Position numbers and translations under genes: made by a program. From Coriaria nepalensis (lineage: Eukaryota > Streptophyta > Magnoliopsida > Cucurbitales > Coriariaceae), in contig CP114486.1 of NCBI GenBank assembly GCA_027186245.1, forward strand, positions 8,198,501 through 8,262,500: a DNA stretch of 64,000 nt, in the 5' to 3' direction. The notes beneath the pieces were generated by a model. It worked only from the letters and a program-made list of their open reading frames with translations, was not told where the DNA came from and made no database searches. Each line of letters opens with the position of its first letter. Position 1 is the stretch's first letter. Shown one piece after another: positions 36,701 to 46,074 of this stretch.

Positions 36701-39700
36701 AACGAATGAGGTGGACCATATGTTGCAAGTGCAGAACTTTCAGGTTGTGACTGAGTAGTCTTTGACCCCATCATCACTTTCTTTCTGCTTTCCTCTCGAC
36801 GGACTTCCGAGCCGACCTCTCGAACATTAGGAAAAGGTTTGGTGGCCAAGATTCTACCACGTACTTCATCAAGATCTTTATTCAATCCTAGTAAGAACTT
36901 GTAGATACGTCTCATTCCTACAATCTGTTTATACTTAGCAGCATCCTTTTTACATCTCCAATCATTGTTTTCAAAAAAGTCTAACCTCTGCCAATGTCTA
37001 TTGAGAAGCATGAAGTATTGAGTGACTAACCGATCTCCTTGATGAAGATCACGGAGTATTCCTTCTATCTCAAATATTTCAGCAGTATCTTCTTTATCTG
37101 TATACATGACTTTGGCAGCATCCCATATTTCTTGTGTTGTTTCATAGAGCATGAAATCCTCCCCAACATCATTGGTCATTGAATTTACTAACCATGACAT
37201 AACCATGTCATTTTCAGCTTTCCATCTTTTGTACTTTGGATCCTCCTTTTCTGGTTGACCTGCTACACCAGTAAGATAATCATCCTTCCCTCGGCCACTT
37301 ACAAACATCATTACTGAATGTGACCATTGAATATAATTCTATCCATTCAGTTTATGGCCCGTAATGGACTGAACAGAACCCTCTGAACCACCATGGTTGC
37401 TTGAATCCGAAATTCCATGGTTGCTGTCAGATATTTCATGTTCACTCTTAGTTTCAGAAGCACTAGGTTTTTCCTTGTTTATGGCCATCCCGTACTTTGT
37501 CATGGCTGGAGTACAAAGTCTAGTTTTCCTGCTCTGATACCATGAAGAATGATAGAAAACAAAATATTGTTTTCTTATTTCCTTTTCTCTTACTTATAGC
37601 ATAACCCTAGGGAAATATATATAGGAAAGTAAATACAAGAAAATATCTAAAAACTAGGAATAGAATAATTCAGCTAATAACAATAAGAAAAAATAAATAA
37701 CTAACATATCTAACTAAGGAAATAAATTATTCTAATAATATTTCTACAATATATATACATTATTGAAAAGTAAAAACAGAGAGTTTAAGGTATGGAAATA
37801 TTCAACTCAATTATTTTTGTACAGGGTCATACTTATAGAATCTTCTAGGATACAAAATAGGAAAGTAATCTATCTATGAGAGTAATCTGTCTAGTAAAAG
37901 ACAAATCCCTATATTTAACATTCTACTCTACTAATTTCTCTATCCATCTAAATATAGAAATACTCAAATATGGTACATAATCATAGGCTAATTCCTAGAG
38001 TTCCGGTAAGACTTTCAACACTCCCCATCAACTTGGCATGAAAATATCTCTCATGGCTAGCTTGATTACAAAGGTCTCATGTAACACCTTAGAAAGTCCC
38101 TTAGTGAGTATATTTGTTGTTTGACTAGCTGTAGGTATATAAAACATGCATATCAAGCCACTGTCTATTTTTTCTTTGATGAAGTGCTTGTCCACTTCTA
38201 CATGCTTGTCCTATCATGGAGGATAGGATTGTGAGCTATAGAAATGGTTGCCTTGTTGTCACAGTACACCTTGATAGGTGTTCGTGTAGGAATCTTCAAT
38301 TCTCCTAGAAACTGTTTAATCCATAATACTTCATAGAAACCATGTGCTACCGAGCGGAATTTTGCTTCAGCACTACTCCTTGCCACTACCCCTTGTTTCT
38401 TGCTACTTCATGTAACCAAATTTCCTCCTACAAAGGTAGGATAGCCCAAAGTAGATCTTATGTCAATTACATTTCCCGCCCAATCTGCATCCATGTAGGC
38501 TTCAACTTGTAACTGACCTCTCTTTTTGAACGTCAACCCTTTGCCAGGAGTCCCCTTTAGGTACCTTAAAATTCTAAACACTGCTTCAAAATGTGTAAGC
38601 CCTGGTGAATGCATGAATCGACTTACAATGCTAATTACAAAAGTAATGTCATGTCCAGTATGTGTTAGATAAATCAGTCTCCCAACCAATCTCTGATAAC
38701 GTTCTTGATCTATCACTTCATTAGGTGTTGTTGCCTTCAATTTTACATTCGGTTCTGGAGGAGTGTCTGCTACCTTACAACCAATCATCCATGTTTCTTT
38801 GAGTATATCAATAACATATTTGCGTTGGTTGACAAAAATTCCCTCTTTGGACCTTGTAACTCCATTCCAAGGAAGTACTTCAGTTTTCCCAAGTCCTTGA
38901 CTCCAAATTATGCCTCAAGTTTACTTTTCAAGTTGCTGATTTCATTGAGTCATTTCCTGTCATGACTATGTCATCTACATAAACAATCAAGATAGCAACT
39001 TTTCCTTCGGTGGAATGTTTAAAAATTAGTGTGTGGTCAACTTGACTCTGTAAGAGTCCAAATCTCCTAACAACTTCCCCAAACCGCTCAAACCAAGCTC
39101 TAAGAGAATGCTTAAGTCCATATAGAGCTTTCTTCAACTTGCACACTCTACCCTTCCTAAGTCTTTCTTCAAATCTAGGTGGTAGGTCCATATATACTTC
39201 CTCTTGTAAGTCTCCATTTAAAAAGGCATTATTTACATCGAATTGATGGAGTGGCTAATCGGAGTTAACTGCAAGAGAAATGAATATTCTAATAGATTTA
39301 ATCTTAGCAACAGGAGCAAAAGTTTCTTGGTAGTCAATACCATGAGTTTGAGTAAATCTTTTAGCTACAAGTCTCGCCTTGTATCGTTCCACACTTCCAT
39401 CAACTTTACACTTAATTGTAAACACCCATTTACACCCCATTGTCTTCTTATTCTCGGGCAGATCAGTAACACTCCAAGTGTTATTCTTCCTAAGAGCATG
39501 CATCTCCTCTATCACAGCCAATCTCCAATTTGGATCACCTATTACTTCCAGAATGGTTCTTGGAACAGACAGATTCGAGATCCTAGTCACAAACGCTCTA
39601 TGAGTGTTTGACAAGTTTTTATATGATAAGTATTTTGGCCATAAGATGTTGAGTGCAAGTGCAGGTTCCTTTTCTAAATGCAATAGGAATATCAAGATCA

Positions 39701-42700
39701 TTAACAAACAGATTATCAGGGGATAGAGACGGAGTATTCACCTGAGTTGTAGGGCCATTACTCGGCGGATTTGATTGGTCATCTGCTAAAGGAATGGTTG
39801 GAGTCATAGCACTTTTGTGAAACCGTTTTCTAGTATAAACCTGAAGCTCCGGTTCCATTGGAATTACATCTCCCCCTATCTCTAATACAGTAACATTTGG
39901 CAAAGTAGCAATAGGAGTACTTCCACTAGTATCCATATTCTTAACCAGTATTTCACGAAAATGTTAATCAGAGTTGACTAAGGGCATAGAGACAGATTCC
40001 CAAAAATTATTTTCACCCATTTAGTTCTCCTTTTGAAACACATTTTTCTGAAAATAGGGTTTCCTCAACAAAGTTCACATCTATACTTTCAAAGAATTTT
40101 TTTGTGACCGGATTAAAATATTTGTACTCCCTTTTATTTGACGCATAACCACCCAAGAAGACACATTTTTCAAATTTTGGTTCCAACTTTGACCTAAAAG
40201 CATTTGGTATATATACATAATAAGTGCAACTGAATACTTTAAAGGAAGTTCTGTAGTGATCCGGTTTGTGGGAAAGCAATTTTTTAAGATCTTTAAAGGT
40301 GTTTCACATTCCAAAACTCGAGATGGCATTCTATTTATTAGGTAATAGGCAGTTAGTCAAGCATTTCCCCATTGATATTTTGGAACGTTCATTGAAAACA
40401 TGATGGCCCTTGTAACTTCTAATAAATGTTTATTTTTCCTTTCAACAAATACCATTTTGTTGTGGAGTGTCACGACAAGTTGATTGATGAATAATCCTTT
40501 TTTTTTAAAGAAATGCTCCTAACTATCTATTAAAGTATTATGTTCCATTATCTATTCTAAGAATGCTTATTTTCATTTGAAATTGGTTTTCAAACATTAT
40601 ATAAAAATCTGTGAATATTTGCTCAACTTCAGACTTCTTTTCCATTAAATAGACCCAACATACTCTTGTATGAGCATCAATAAAAGTAACAAACCATTTT
40701 TTCCCAGATAGTGTGTTGACCTTAGATGGACCCCAAACATCACTATGAAACAAGTAAAATGGTCTTGCACTATAATATAATTTTATTGGAAAAGAAATAC
40801 GATGGTCTTTAGCCAAATGACAAGCTTCACAATGCAATTCTGAATGATTAACTCCTTTAAACAGTGCAAGGAATACATGTTTTAAATATGAAAAACTAGG
40901 GTGTCATAATCTCTTATGCCATAATATGATCTGATCAGGGACAAAGGTTGAGCTAGTACTACCTAATCCCTGAGCTTGAACAATTAGAGTTTTTTGACAG
41001 TTTACTAACAGATCAGAAGGTTACGGCCAAATTTTGGGACATGTAAGACTAATTTTAAGGTTAGGTTTTCTAAAATTTTAATATGTCATTTTCCTGCAAT
41101 GGGTGAGAAACTACCATTAGCTATTCTGACTTTTTCTATACCAGAACATGGATAATATGAGTCAAAGAATTTTGAACAACTTGTCATATGATCGGAAGCC
41201 CCTAAATCGATAATCCAAGGACTAGTTTCTCCTAGAGCCGAAAGTGCTATAGAATATCTATCTGTCTGTGCTAATAGGAGTATTAGGTGACGAATAGGAT
41301 TTTAGTAGTTTTAGAAGGTGATCTAATTGCTATTTACCAAACATAGATGACTCGGCCTCATTTGTTGTAGGAACATTTCTTTCACCTTGTTTTTTCTGCC
41401 TACCGTAGGATGGTCTTCCATGCAACTTGTAGTAGTTTTCTCTCGTATGGCATGCCTTTCCACAATAGTCACAATGCAAATTATTCTTGTCTCTTATACG
41501 CTAGTTTTGGTAAGTTCTTCTGCTAGATTGAGCTTTAGGTATGGCTAAAGCTGACCCTTCAATACTTTTAGTCAAATTTGCAACCTTCTTCCCTAGCATT
41601 ACATGTCTCCTACTTTCTTCTCTTCGTAACTCTACAAAGACTTCCCCGATTGAAGGCATGGGATTCCTACCAATTATTCAACCACGGACCTCATCGAATT
41701 CAACATTTAGACCTGCAAAAAACCTGAAGATTCGGCTTGTATCCACCATCTTTTTGTATTGATTGCAGTCCTCAAGTGACTTCTACTCATAGTCGTCGAA
41801 CAAGTCTAGGTCCTGCCAAATTCTTTTAAGAGTATTAAAATACTTAGTTACAGAATCCTCACCTTGGCAAATTTCCCCCAATCTTAAGGTTAATTCATAC
41901 ACTTAAGACTAGTTCTCTAGATCAGAATACATCATTGAGACGTAATCCCATAGTTCATTAGTAGTAGGATAACATAGGTAGTTTGCACCTATCTCCTCTG
42001 TCATGGAGTTGACCAACCATGTCATTACCATTGAGTTTTCAGCATCCCAAGTGGTATAGGTTGGATCATGCAAGTCTGGTTTTTATGATTCTCCCGTGAT
42101 ATAGCCAATTTTCCTATTCCCCTAATATACATTCGGACAGAGTGTGTCCATCTCAGAAAGTTATCCCCATTCAGTCGGATTGTGGTGTCTAAATGGGTGA
42201 ATTTTCTGATGAGTGTCGGAAAGTTTGAAGCTCGAGCTTACGGGACTGATCGGAGGTGACTTCAGACATCTTTTAGAGCGGCAGCAAAGAAAAATAAACT
42301 GGTTTTAACCTAGGGTTTTAGAACCTAGCTTTGATACCATAAAAACAGAGACTTTAAGGTATGGAAATATTCAACTCAACTATTTTCTGTACAAGGTCAT
42401 ACATACTTATAGAATCTTCTAGGATACAAAATAGGAAAGTAATCTGTCTAGGAAAGTAATATGTCTAATAAAGGACAGATCCCTATATTTACCATTCTAC
42501 TCCACTAATTTCTCTATCTATCTAAATATAGAAATACTCAAATATGGTACATAATCATAGGCTACTTCCTAAGGTTTCGGTAAGACTTTCAACAAAAAGA
42601 TAAAAATAAAATGAAACACACCCACAGAACACCAAAGCACATTACCAAACTTATTTGAAGTTTGAAAACCTGTTCACGAAAAATGTATTGGAAACCAAAT

Positions 42701-44469
42701 GACTACGACTTTCAGATACCAAAAAGACATGTTTACCAAAAAAAAAAATGGAAATGTAATACAAAAATTTTCCACAATTAGTTTCTGGCATCACCATAAA
42801 CAAGCCCTTACTTACGGTGTGATGATGCATATAAGGGACCCAAACCCATCAGGCAATAAGGAGCCCTGCTCAACCAGAATAATATTTTAAGAAGTATCAT
42901 GATAAACTGACAATACTATAATCACAGTCAAACAAATAGAAAAATAATAGAGAGAAAAAAACACAACCAACAAAAATTGACTCATTATTTTTGAAGAAGC
43001 AACACATTCAGCCAAAACTAGGACATGATTCTAAAATTTGTATCATTATAAATAACTTTTTTGCATAGAATTCCTCACCCATTCTATTGAACTATCAAGT
43101 CGAAATAATTGTTTACACCTCGGAAACCAACTATATATTGTAAGGGTCTACATCAACTTACAAAATCATGGTGATATTGACTGAAAATAAGATGAGTGAA
43201 TTCTGCTATTTAGAATTAAAAAAAATTTGCTCCATTAAATAGAACAGTAATAAACATATCAAGAGGCTATGGCAGACCCTGAACCCCCCCCCCCCCCAAG
43301 TCAACCTTTTATACAGTATCAAAACATATAATCCGAAGTTGAGCAAAACCTGAGACTGTACAATAGCATATACCCAAGACACAAACAAGACTCAGCCAAA
43401 ACAAACATTCTCATTCAGAATGAAAATTTTTCCCAATCAAACTCAGTCCAAATGACACCCAACCATAATAAACTATTCATGTTTCAAAAGCTTCAAGCCT
43501 CTGGGTTAATGCATCTCAATGATAAGACATAACAGCATACAAGATTAGTTGGATAAAAATTAAAAAAATAAAAGACAGACTGCCTCAAACAAAAAGTTAT
43601 AAACAACACCAGATAAGATAACATCAACAAGCTAAGTTTACCATTTAAAATGCACCTGTCAATTACATATAGACCACAAAAACACATAAGAAGTCAGAGT
43701 TAGAATACATACTCTTGTTTTCTTTGAAGTTATGTGGCCGAAAATTATCCCCAGTACCCATATCCATAAGAACAACTATGTCGTTAATACCAGAAGATCC
43801 TTTAAGAAAATAATCATCCAGCTCCTTAACTATACCCTCCAAAGTCTTCCTTTTGCTTTTTCTAAACACCATGGACACATCCATAGTATCTTTTGAACTC
43901 CCACTCAACAAACTCACCGTGGAAGAATCATCATCATTAACCATTACACATTGTGGCTTCTCATTAAGAGTTTCCTCCTCCCTACCTTCTTCTTCCTCAA
44001 ACATGGTATCTGTCTCTGCCCATTTTTCCTCTTCAGCTGGTCCTACCATTTCTTTCCTATCTGAATCCTGCAAAGTGCTTAGAGACATAGGAGGGGGCAG
44101 GGTACTACTTCTAGCATCCGCATCTATAATAACTTCCTCCTCCTCCTCCTCCTCCTCCTCCTCCTCCTGAGTATAATCATTTAATTTTCTCAAATCAGGG
44201 CTGAAAGGCAATGGGGGTGGAGCGGGAGGGAGAGGGGGAGGTGGGGATGGAGGCAAAACCAAGCCATGCGGGGTAGTTTCGAGCTCTAAGGTTTCGGATT
44301 CGGTGAATTGCCTTAGGGTAGAACCAGTATTTTTCAACGCTCTAAGGTAAGTTAATTGTGCATCTGCAAATTCTCCTCTAAAACCCACTAATTGTTTCAT
44401 TAGCCTCTTTCTCTCCTTGCACACTTGCACTCCCTCTTCCTTGACAATACTTGAGGAAGCACACCCCAT
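27320..44469 (-). CDS. DUF630-DUF632 protein, NRG2/APSR1-like (five coding exons)
   Basis: Coding exons on the minus strand: 44469-43713, 32549-32365, 31013-30790, 29330-29000 and 27760-27320; total 1938 nt, about 645 residues plus stop. All introns are GT-AG and phases fit. The start MGCASSS is a likely N-myristoylation signal. DUF630 covers about residues 1-60 ([20 protein letters not shown]), then a Pro-rich (72-89) and an acidic poly-Glu linker (about 101-111), and DUF632 from exon 2 to the end, largely helical. Plant homologues include NRG2 (nitrate signalling) and APSR1 (phosphate response, root growth); which of these this gene serves cannot be told. Intron 1 is about 11.2 kb and holds two copia elements. 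No frame defect is seen. Confidence 0.9.
28455..28622. repeat. 84-bp tandem duplication in intron 4
   Basis: The block GCACACACAGAAAA, TTCAATCAGGTCCTTTTCC, AATGGAAATTATGAGA begins at about 28455 and again at about 28539. The copies differ by a few bases. It has no coding content. Confidence 0.85.
29000..29330 (-). CDS. Exon 4 of the DUF630-DUF632 gene
   Basis: The acceptor TTTGCTAG is followed by [20 protein letters not shown], then [20 protein letters not shown] and [11 protein letters not shown]. These are conserved DUF632 blocks. It ends at AAG before GTATTA, in phase 0. Confidence 0.9.
29520..30480. repeat. Fold-back (long inverted repeat) element in intron 3
   Basis: The left part (29550-29780) and the right part (30210-30470) are imperfect reverse complements: ATTATAAGTAGATCCCTCGA near 29575 pairs with the region near 30415-30440, and CAGTCAACCAATTTTTACC near 29762 pairs with GGTAAAAATTGGTTGACTG near 30225. 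Inner arms also pair: AGAGCATGTAAA near 29947 with TTTACATGCTCT near 29991. No protein is coded. The structure fits a non-autonomous fold-back or MITE-like DNA transposon; the exact ends and target duplication are not resolved. Confidence 0.75.
30790..31013 (-). CDS. Exon 3 of the DUF630-DUF632 gene
   Basis: After the acceptor TCTATGTAG it reads [16 protein letters not shown], then [20 protein letters not shown] and [17 protein letters not shown], a coiled-coil-like part of DUF632. It ends in phase 2 before GTAAGC. Confidence 0.9.
31404..31736 (+). other. Unidentified open frame in intron 2
   Basis: A 110-codon plus-strand frame with low-complexity N terminus ([19 protein letters not shown]) and a more protein-like rest ([38 protein letters not shown]). 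I do not recognise it. It lies antisense inside the DUF630-DUF632 gene, just upstream of a LINE-like tail, and is flanked by a direct repeat containing TCTATTTAATATAT (about 31410 and 31765). It may be a piece of a transposed gene or of a retroelement. Confidence 0.3.
31790..32030 (+). mobile_element. Possible LINE 3' tail in intron 2
   Basis: A stretch with a GC hairpin and T-run (GGCCCGGAGGGGTTTTTTTG), then TGTATCTCTTTTCATTTAA and an A-rich end (about 32010-32027), has the layout of the 3' end of plant L1-type LINEs. No reverse transcriptase is attached and no clear target duplication was found, so the call is tentative. Confidence 0.35.
32365..32549 (-). CDS. Exon 2 of the DUF630-DUF632 gene
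   Basis: The acceptor TTTTGACAG precedes GG at 32549; joined to the single A of exon 1 it gives an Arg codon in frame. It encodes [12 protein letters not shown] and [20 protein letters not shown], the well conserved start of DUF632, and ends at AAG before GTAAGT. Confidence 0.9.
32811..33016 (-). repeat. 3' LTR of the first copia element
   Basis: It runs from TGAAGAATGATAGG to TATTTCTACA on the plus strand. It differs from the partner LTR at 37543-37748 at 10 of 206 positions by my count, with no length difference. A purine-rich tract (minus strand CTTGAGGGGTAG) adjoins it. Confidence 0.95.
33024..37503 (-). pseudogene. Copia gag-pol, broken
   Basis: Gag starts near 37503 ([12 protein letters not shown]) and is cut by a TAG near 37336, then [20 protein letters not shown] and a zinc knuckle [19 protein letters not shown] (about 36.6 kb). 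The protease reads [13 protein letters not shown], with Phe where copia has Ser or Thr. Integrase core 35779-35306 ([22 protein letters not shown]), RT 34.6-33.6 kb ([23 protein letters not shown]), RNase H to 33024 ([20 protein letters not shown]). Several shifts split these frames. Confidence 0.95.
37543..37748 (-). repeat. 5' LTR of the first copia element
   Basis: It runs from TGAAGAATGATAGA to TATTTCTACA on the plus strand, next to the primer-binding site at 37531-37543. Most differences from the other LTR are C/T or G/A changes, as expected for decay of methylated cytosines. Confidence 0.95.
37771..38020 (-). repeat. 3' LTR of the second copia element
   Basis: On the minus strand it starts TGTTGAAAGTCTTACCGGAA and ends CTCTCTGTTTTTA. 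It is clearly related to 42340-42594 but with substitutions and small indels, for example in the GTAATCTATCTATGAGAGTA region. Confidence 0.9.
38190..42150 (-). pseudogene. Copia gag-pol, heavily broken
   Basis: Gag pieces near 42.1-41.5 kb include [16 protein letters not shown] and [16 protein letters not shown]. Integrase at 40837-40538 begins [20 protein letters not shown] and has [27 protein letters not shown] follows near 40.3 kb. RT at 39.7-38.9 kb has [43 protein letters not shown] and the catalytic YVDD in [12 protein letters not shown]. RNase H at 38.8-38.2 kb shows [19 protein letters not shown] and [18 protein letters not shown]. Stops and shifts are frequent, more than in the neighbouring element. 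Confidence 0.9.
42340..42594 (-). repeat. 5' LTR of the second copia element
   Basis: It adjoins the primer-binding site and is followed on the plus strand by the target duplication AAAAG. It is about 5 bp longer than the other LTR, partly through an extra CATA near 42390. Confidence 0.9.
43713..44469 (-). CDS. Exon 1 of the DUF630-DUF632 gene
   Basis: It starts at the ATG at 44469 (the upstream in-frame codon is GTG after a TGA) and ends AAC-AAG-A before GTATGT at 43712. It encodes DUF630 and the Pro/Glu-rich linker. A run of TCC on the plus strand (44138-44167) is a microsatellite that encodes the poly-Glu tract and could vary in length. Confidence 0.9.
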
Positions 44470-44700
44470 TTCCACTCAATATGGATCTATAATGATTAGA
44501 AAAATAAGAAATAAGAGATGAAATATACAAAAATAATAATAATAATAAATATAGATCAGAGAAATTAGGCTTCCAAATGCAAGCTCAATTAAGAAATCGC
44601 AGAGGATAATGCGGTCGATCGTACCTTTTTCTTTCAAACTGAATGATTCTTCAGGTTACTGAACAGAAACGACGGCCATGGTTTAGTGATTCAAAATCTG
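44470..44700 (-). promoter_or_regulatory. 5' leader of the DUF630-DUF632 gene with a likely intron and a uORF
   Basis: A probable leader intron spans 44624-44487: donor AAAAAG before GTACGATC, acceptor TTTCTAATCATTATAG, 18 bases before the start codon. Upstream of it an ATG at 44679 opens a seven-residue frame, MAVVSVQ, ending at 44656. Such a uORF could lower translation of the main frame. The transcription start is unknown; I see no convincing TATA box. Confidence 0.4.
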
Positions 44701-46070
44701 AAGCGGAAGCTGAGGATCGTACTAATAGATCGCCGAAAAAGACAAAAGAAAGAGTAAAGAATGAAACCCTGCTTCCAAATCTTTACAAATGAAGAACCAA
44801 ACAAAGCTGTGACAAAAGTTTATAACTATCTGTTCATTCCTCAAAATTCTGAATTAAAATAAAAAAAAAAAAAGAAGAGAAAAAGGATCGAAAATCAAAA
44901 AAGGACGCGAAGAAGAAACAAAGCACTGTTTTTGCTCCCCCTTGTTGTCTAAAGAACACGACCACTCCTGCTCAGTACTAGATCATGTGCATTTTTTTTT
45001 TTTTTTTTTTGTGGGTTACTTGGTCAATAGAATTTAATAACCAAAAAATAAAAAATATTAAAGGGGAAAATAGATCGATGCTGTTTACAGAGGGATAGAA
45101 CTTAGAAGAACATGAAAAAAACACAAAAATTTCACTTTCCAAAAAAAAAGAAAAAACACAAAATGGTAAGGTTGAGAATTCGAGCATCGAGTCTCGAAAA
45201 GAATCCAAAGTTAATAAATAAAAAATAGAGAGAATCGGAGAAAATGGATTTTGCTTTTTAAGTTAAACCTGAAATTTAATAACCGAAAGTTTTTGCAAGA
45301 AATTGACTCTTTTTTATTTATAACTTAAATAAAATTATAAGGAAAATAAAATATTTATATTTACTAAATTATCCTTATAAAATTTTTACAGTTTTCTTTC
45401 TCAATTTAAAAAAAAAATATTTTTCTTTCCCTTCCTTCATTAACGCACGTCGAAATTTTTATTAATGTTGTCGGAAGCTTTTTATTACATGTTCGGAATT
45501 CAAAATCTCCATTCTTAACCTTCATCAATGAACATATTTAAGCTCAGAATCTCTATTCAAAACAAATTTAGTGTGTTTTGAAAAATGATAATGACTCGAA
45601 CTCGTGGGAATAGGGAGAAAGACAGGAAAAAAAAAGAGATGAAAGATGATCTTTAAATCTCACCTGAACGGGAAGCTAAGAGATTGAAATCGGCGCTAGA
45701 ATCAACACCGAAAAACTATCCTTCGAGTAATCTGATAAGTGACCTAAAACCCTCATTCAAAATTGACTCTATGAAGGGGCTTTCTACCCGTAGAGTAAAA
45801 AACTTTACGGATCGAAGGGCTCTATGAAGGGTTCATTGACTCGTCGTATTTACTCTATAAGTTGAAGGTCCGTATGAAGGGGACTTCGACCTATAGAGTA
45901 CAATAGCATAAAATGCTAGTCTACTCTACATATTGAAGGCTCCTTCACAGGTCAAGGCCTTTCAACTCGTAGAGCACATATTTTTTTTTGTTAATGTTAG
46001 AAGTATTTTTCTATTGATTAGCTTAAATATTTGTGTATATTAACATTCAATTTTCTAATTTATTTAATTT
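44701..46070. other. Upstream intergenic region with short degenerate repeats
   Basis: This includes the probable promoter of the DUF630-DUF632 gene, a T-tract at about 44993-45010 and AT-rich DNA. From about 45755 to 45985 a motif of the form TCTATGAAGGGG...CGTAGAGTA recurs four or so times at 60-80-bp spacing, near the start of the DUF1985/Ulp1 element and perhaps part of its end. No gene is seen. Confidence 0.5.
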
Positions 46071-46074
46071 AGGG

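Larger units (their letters stand above)
32811..37748 (-). mobile_element. Full-length but defective Ty1/copia element in intron 1
   Basis: Two 206-bp LTRs flank a 4.5-kb coding region in the order gag, protease, integrase, RT, RNase H, which defines copia. The primer-binding site is ATGGTATCAGAGC at 37531-37543 (minus). Flanking bases GTATA and ATATA could be a 5-bp target duplication with one change. It is antisense-free with respect to the host: element and gene run in the same direction. Confidence 0.95.
37771..42594 (-). mobile_element. Second full-length, defective Ty1/copia element in intron 1
   Basis: LTRs of about 250 bp (37771-38020 and 42340-42594) flank degenerate gag-pol. A perfect 5-bp target duplication AAAAG lies at 37766-37770 and 42595-42599. 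The primer-binding site reads ATGGTATCAAAGC next to 42340 (minus strand). It starts only 22 bp from the end of the first copia element and points the same way. Confidence 0.95.

Noticed and set aside
43284..43297. A run of 14 C
   Set aside because: A homopolymer in an intron; its length is prone to sequencing error and I attach no function.
42595..43712. Possible extra exon in the 5' part of intron 1
   Set aside because: The short frames there lack splice sites in phase, and exon 1 joins exon 2 directly without a missing conserved block.
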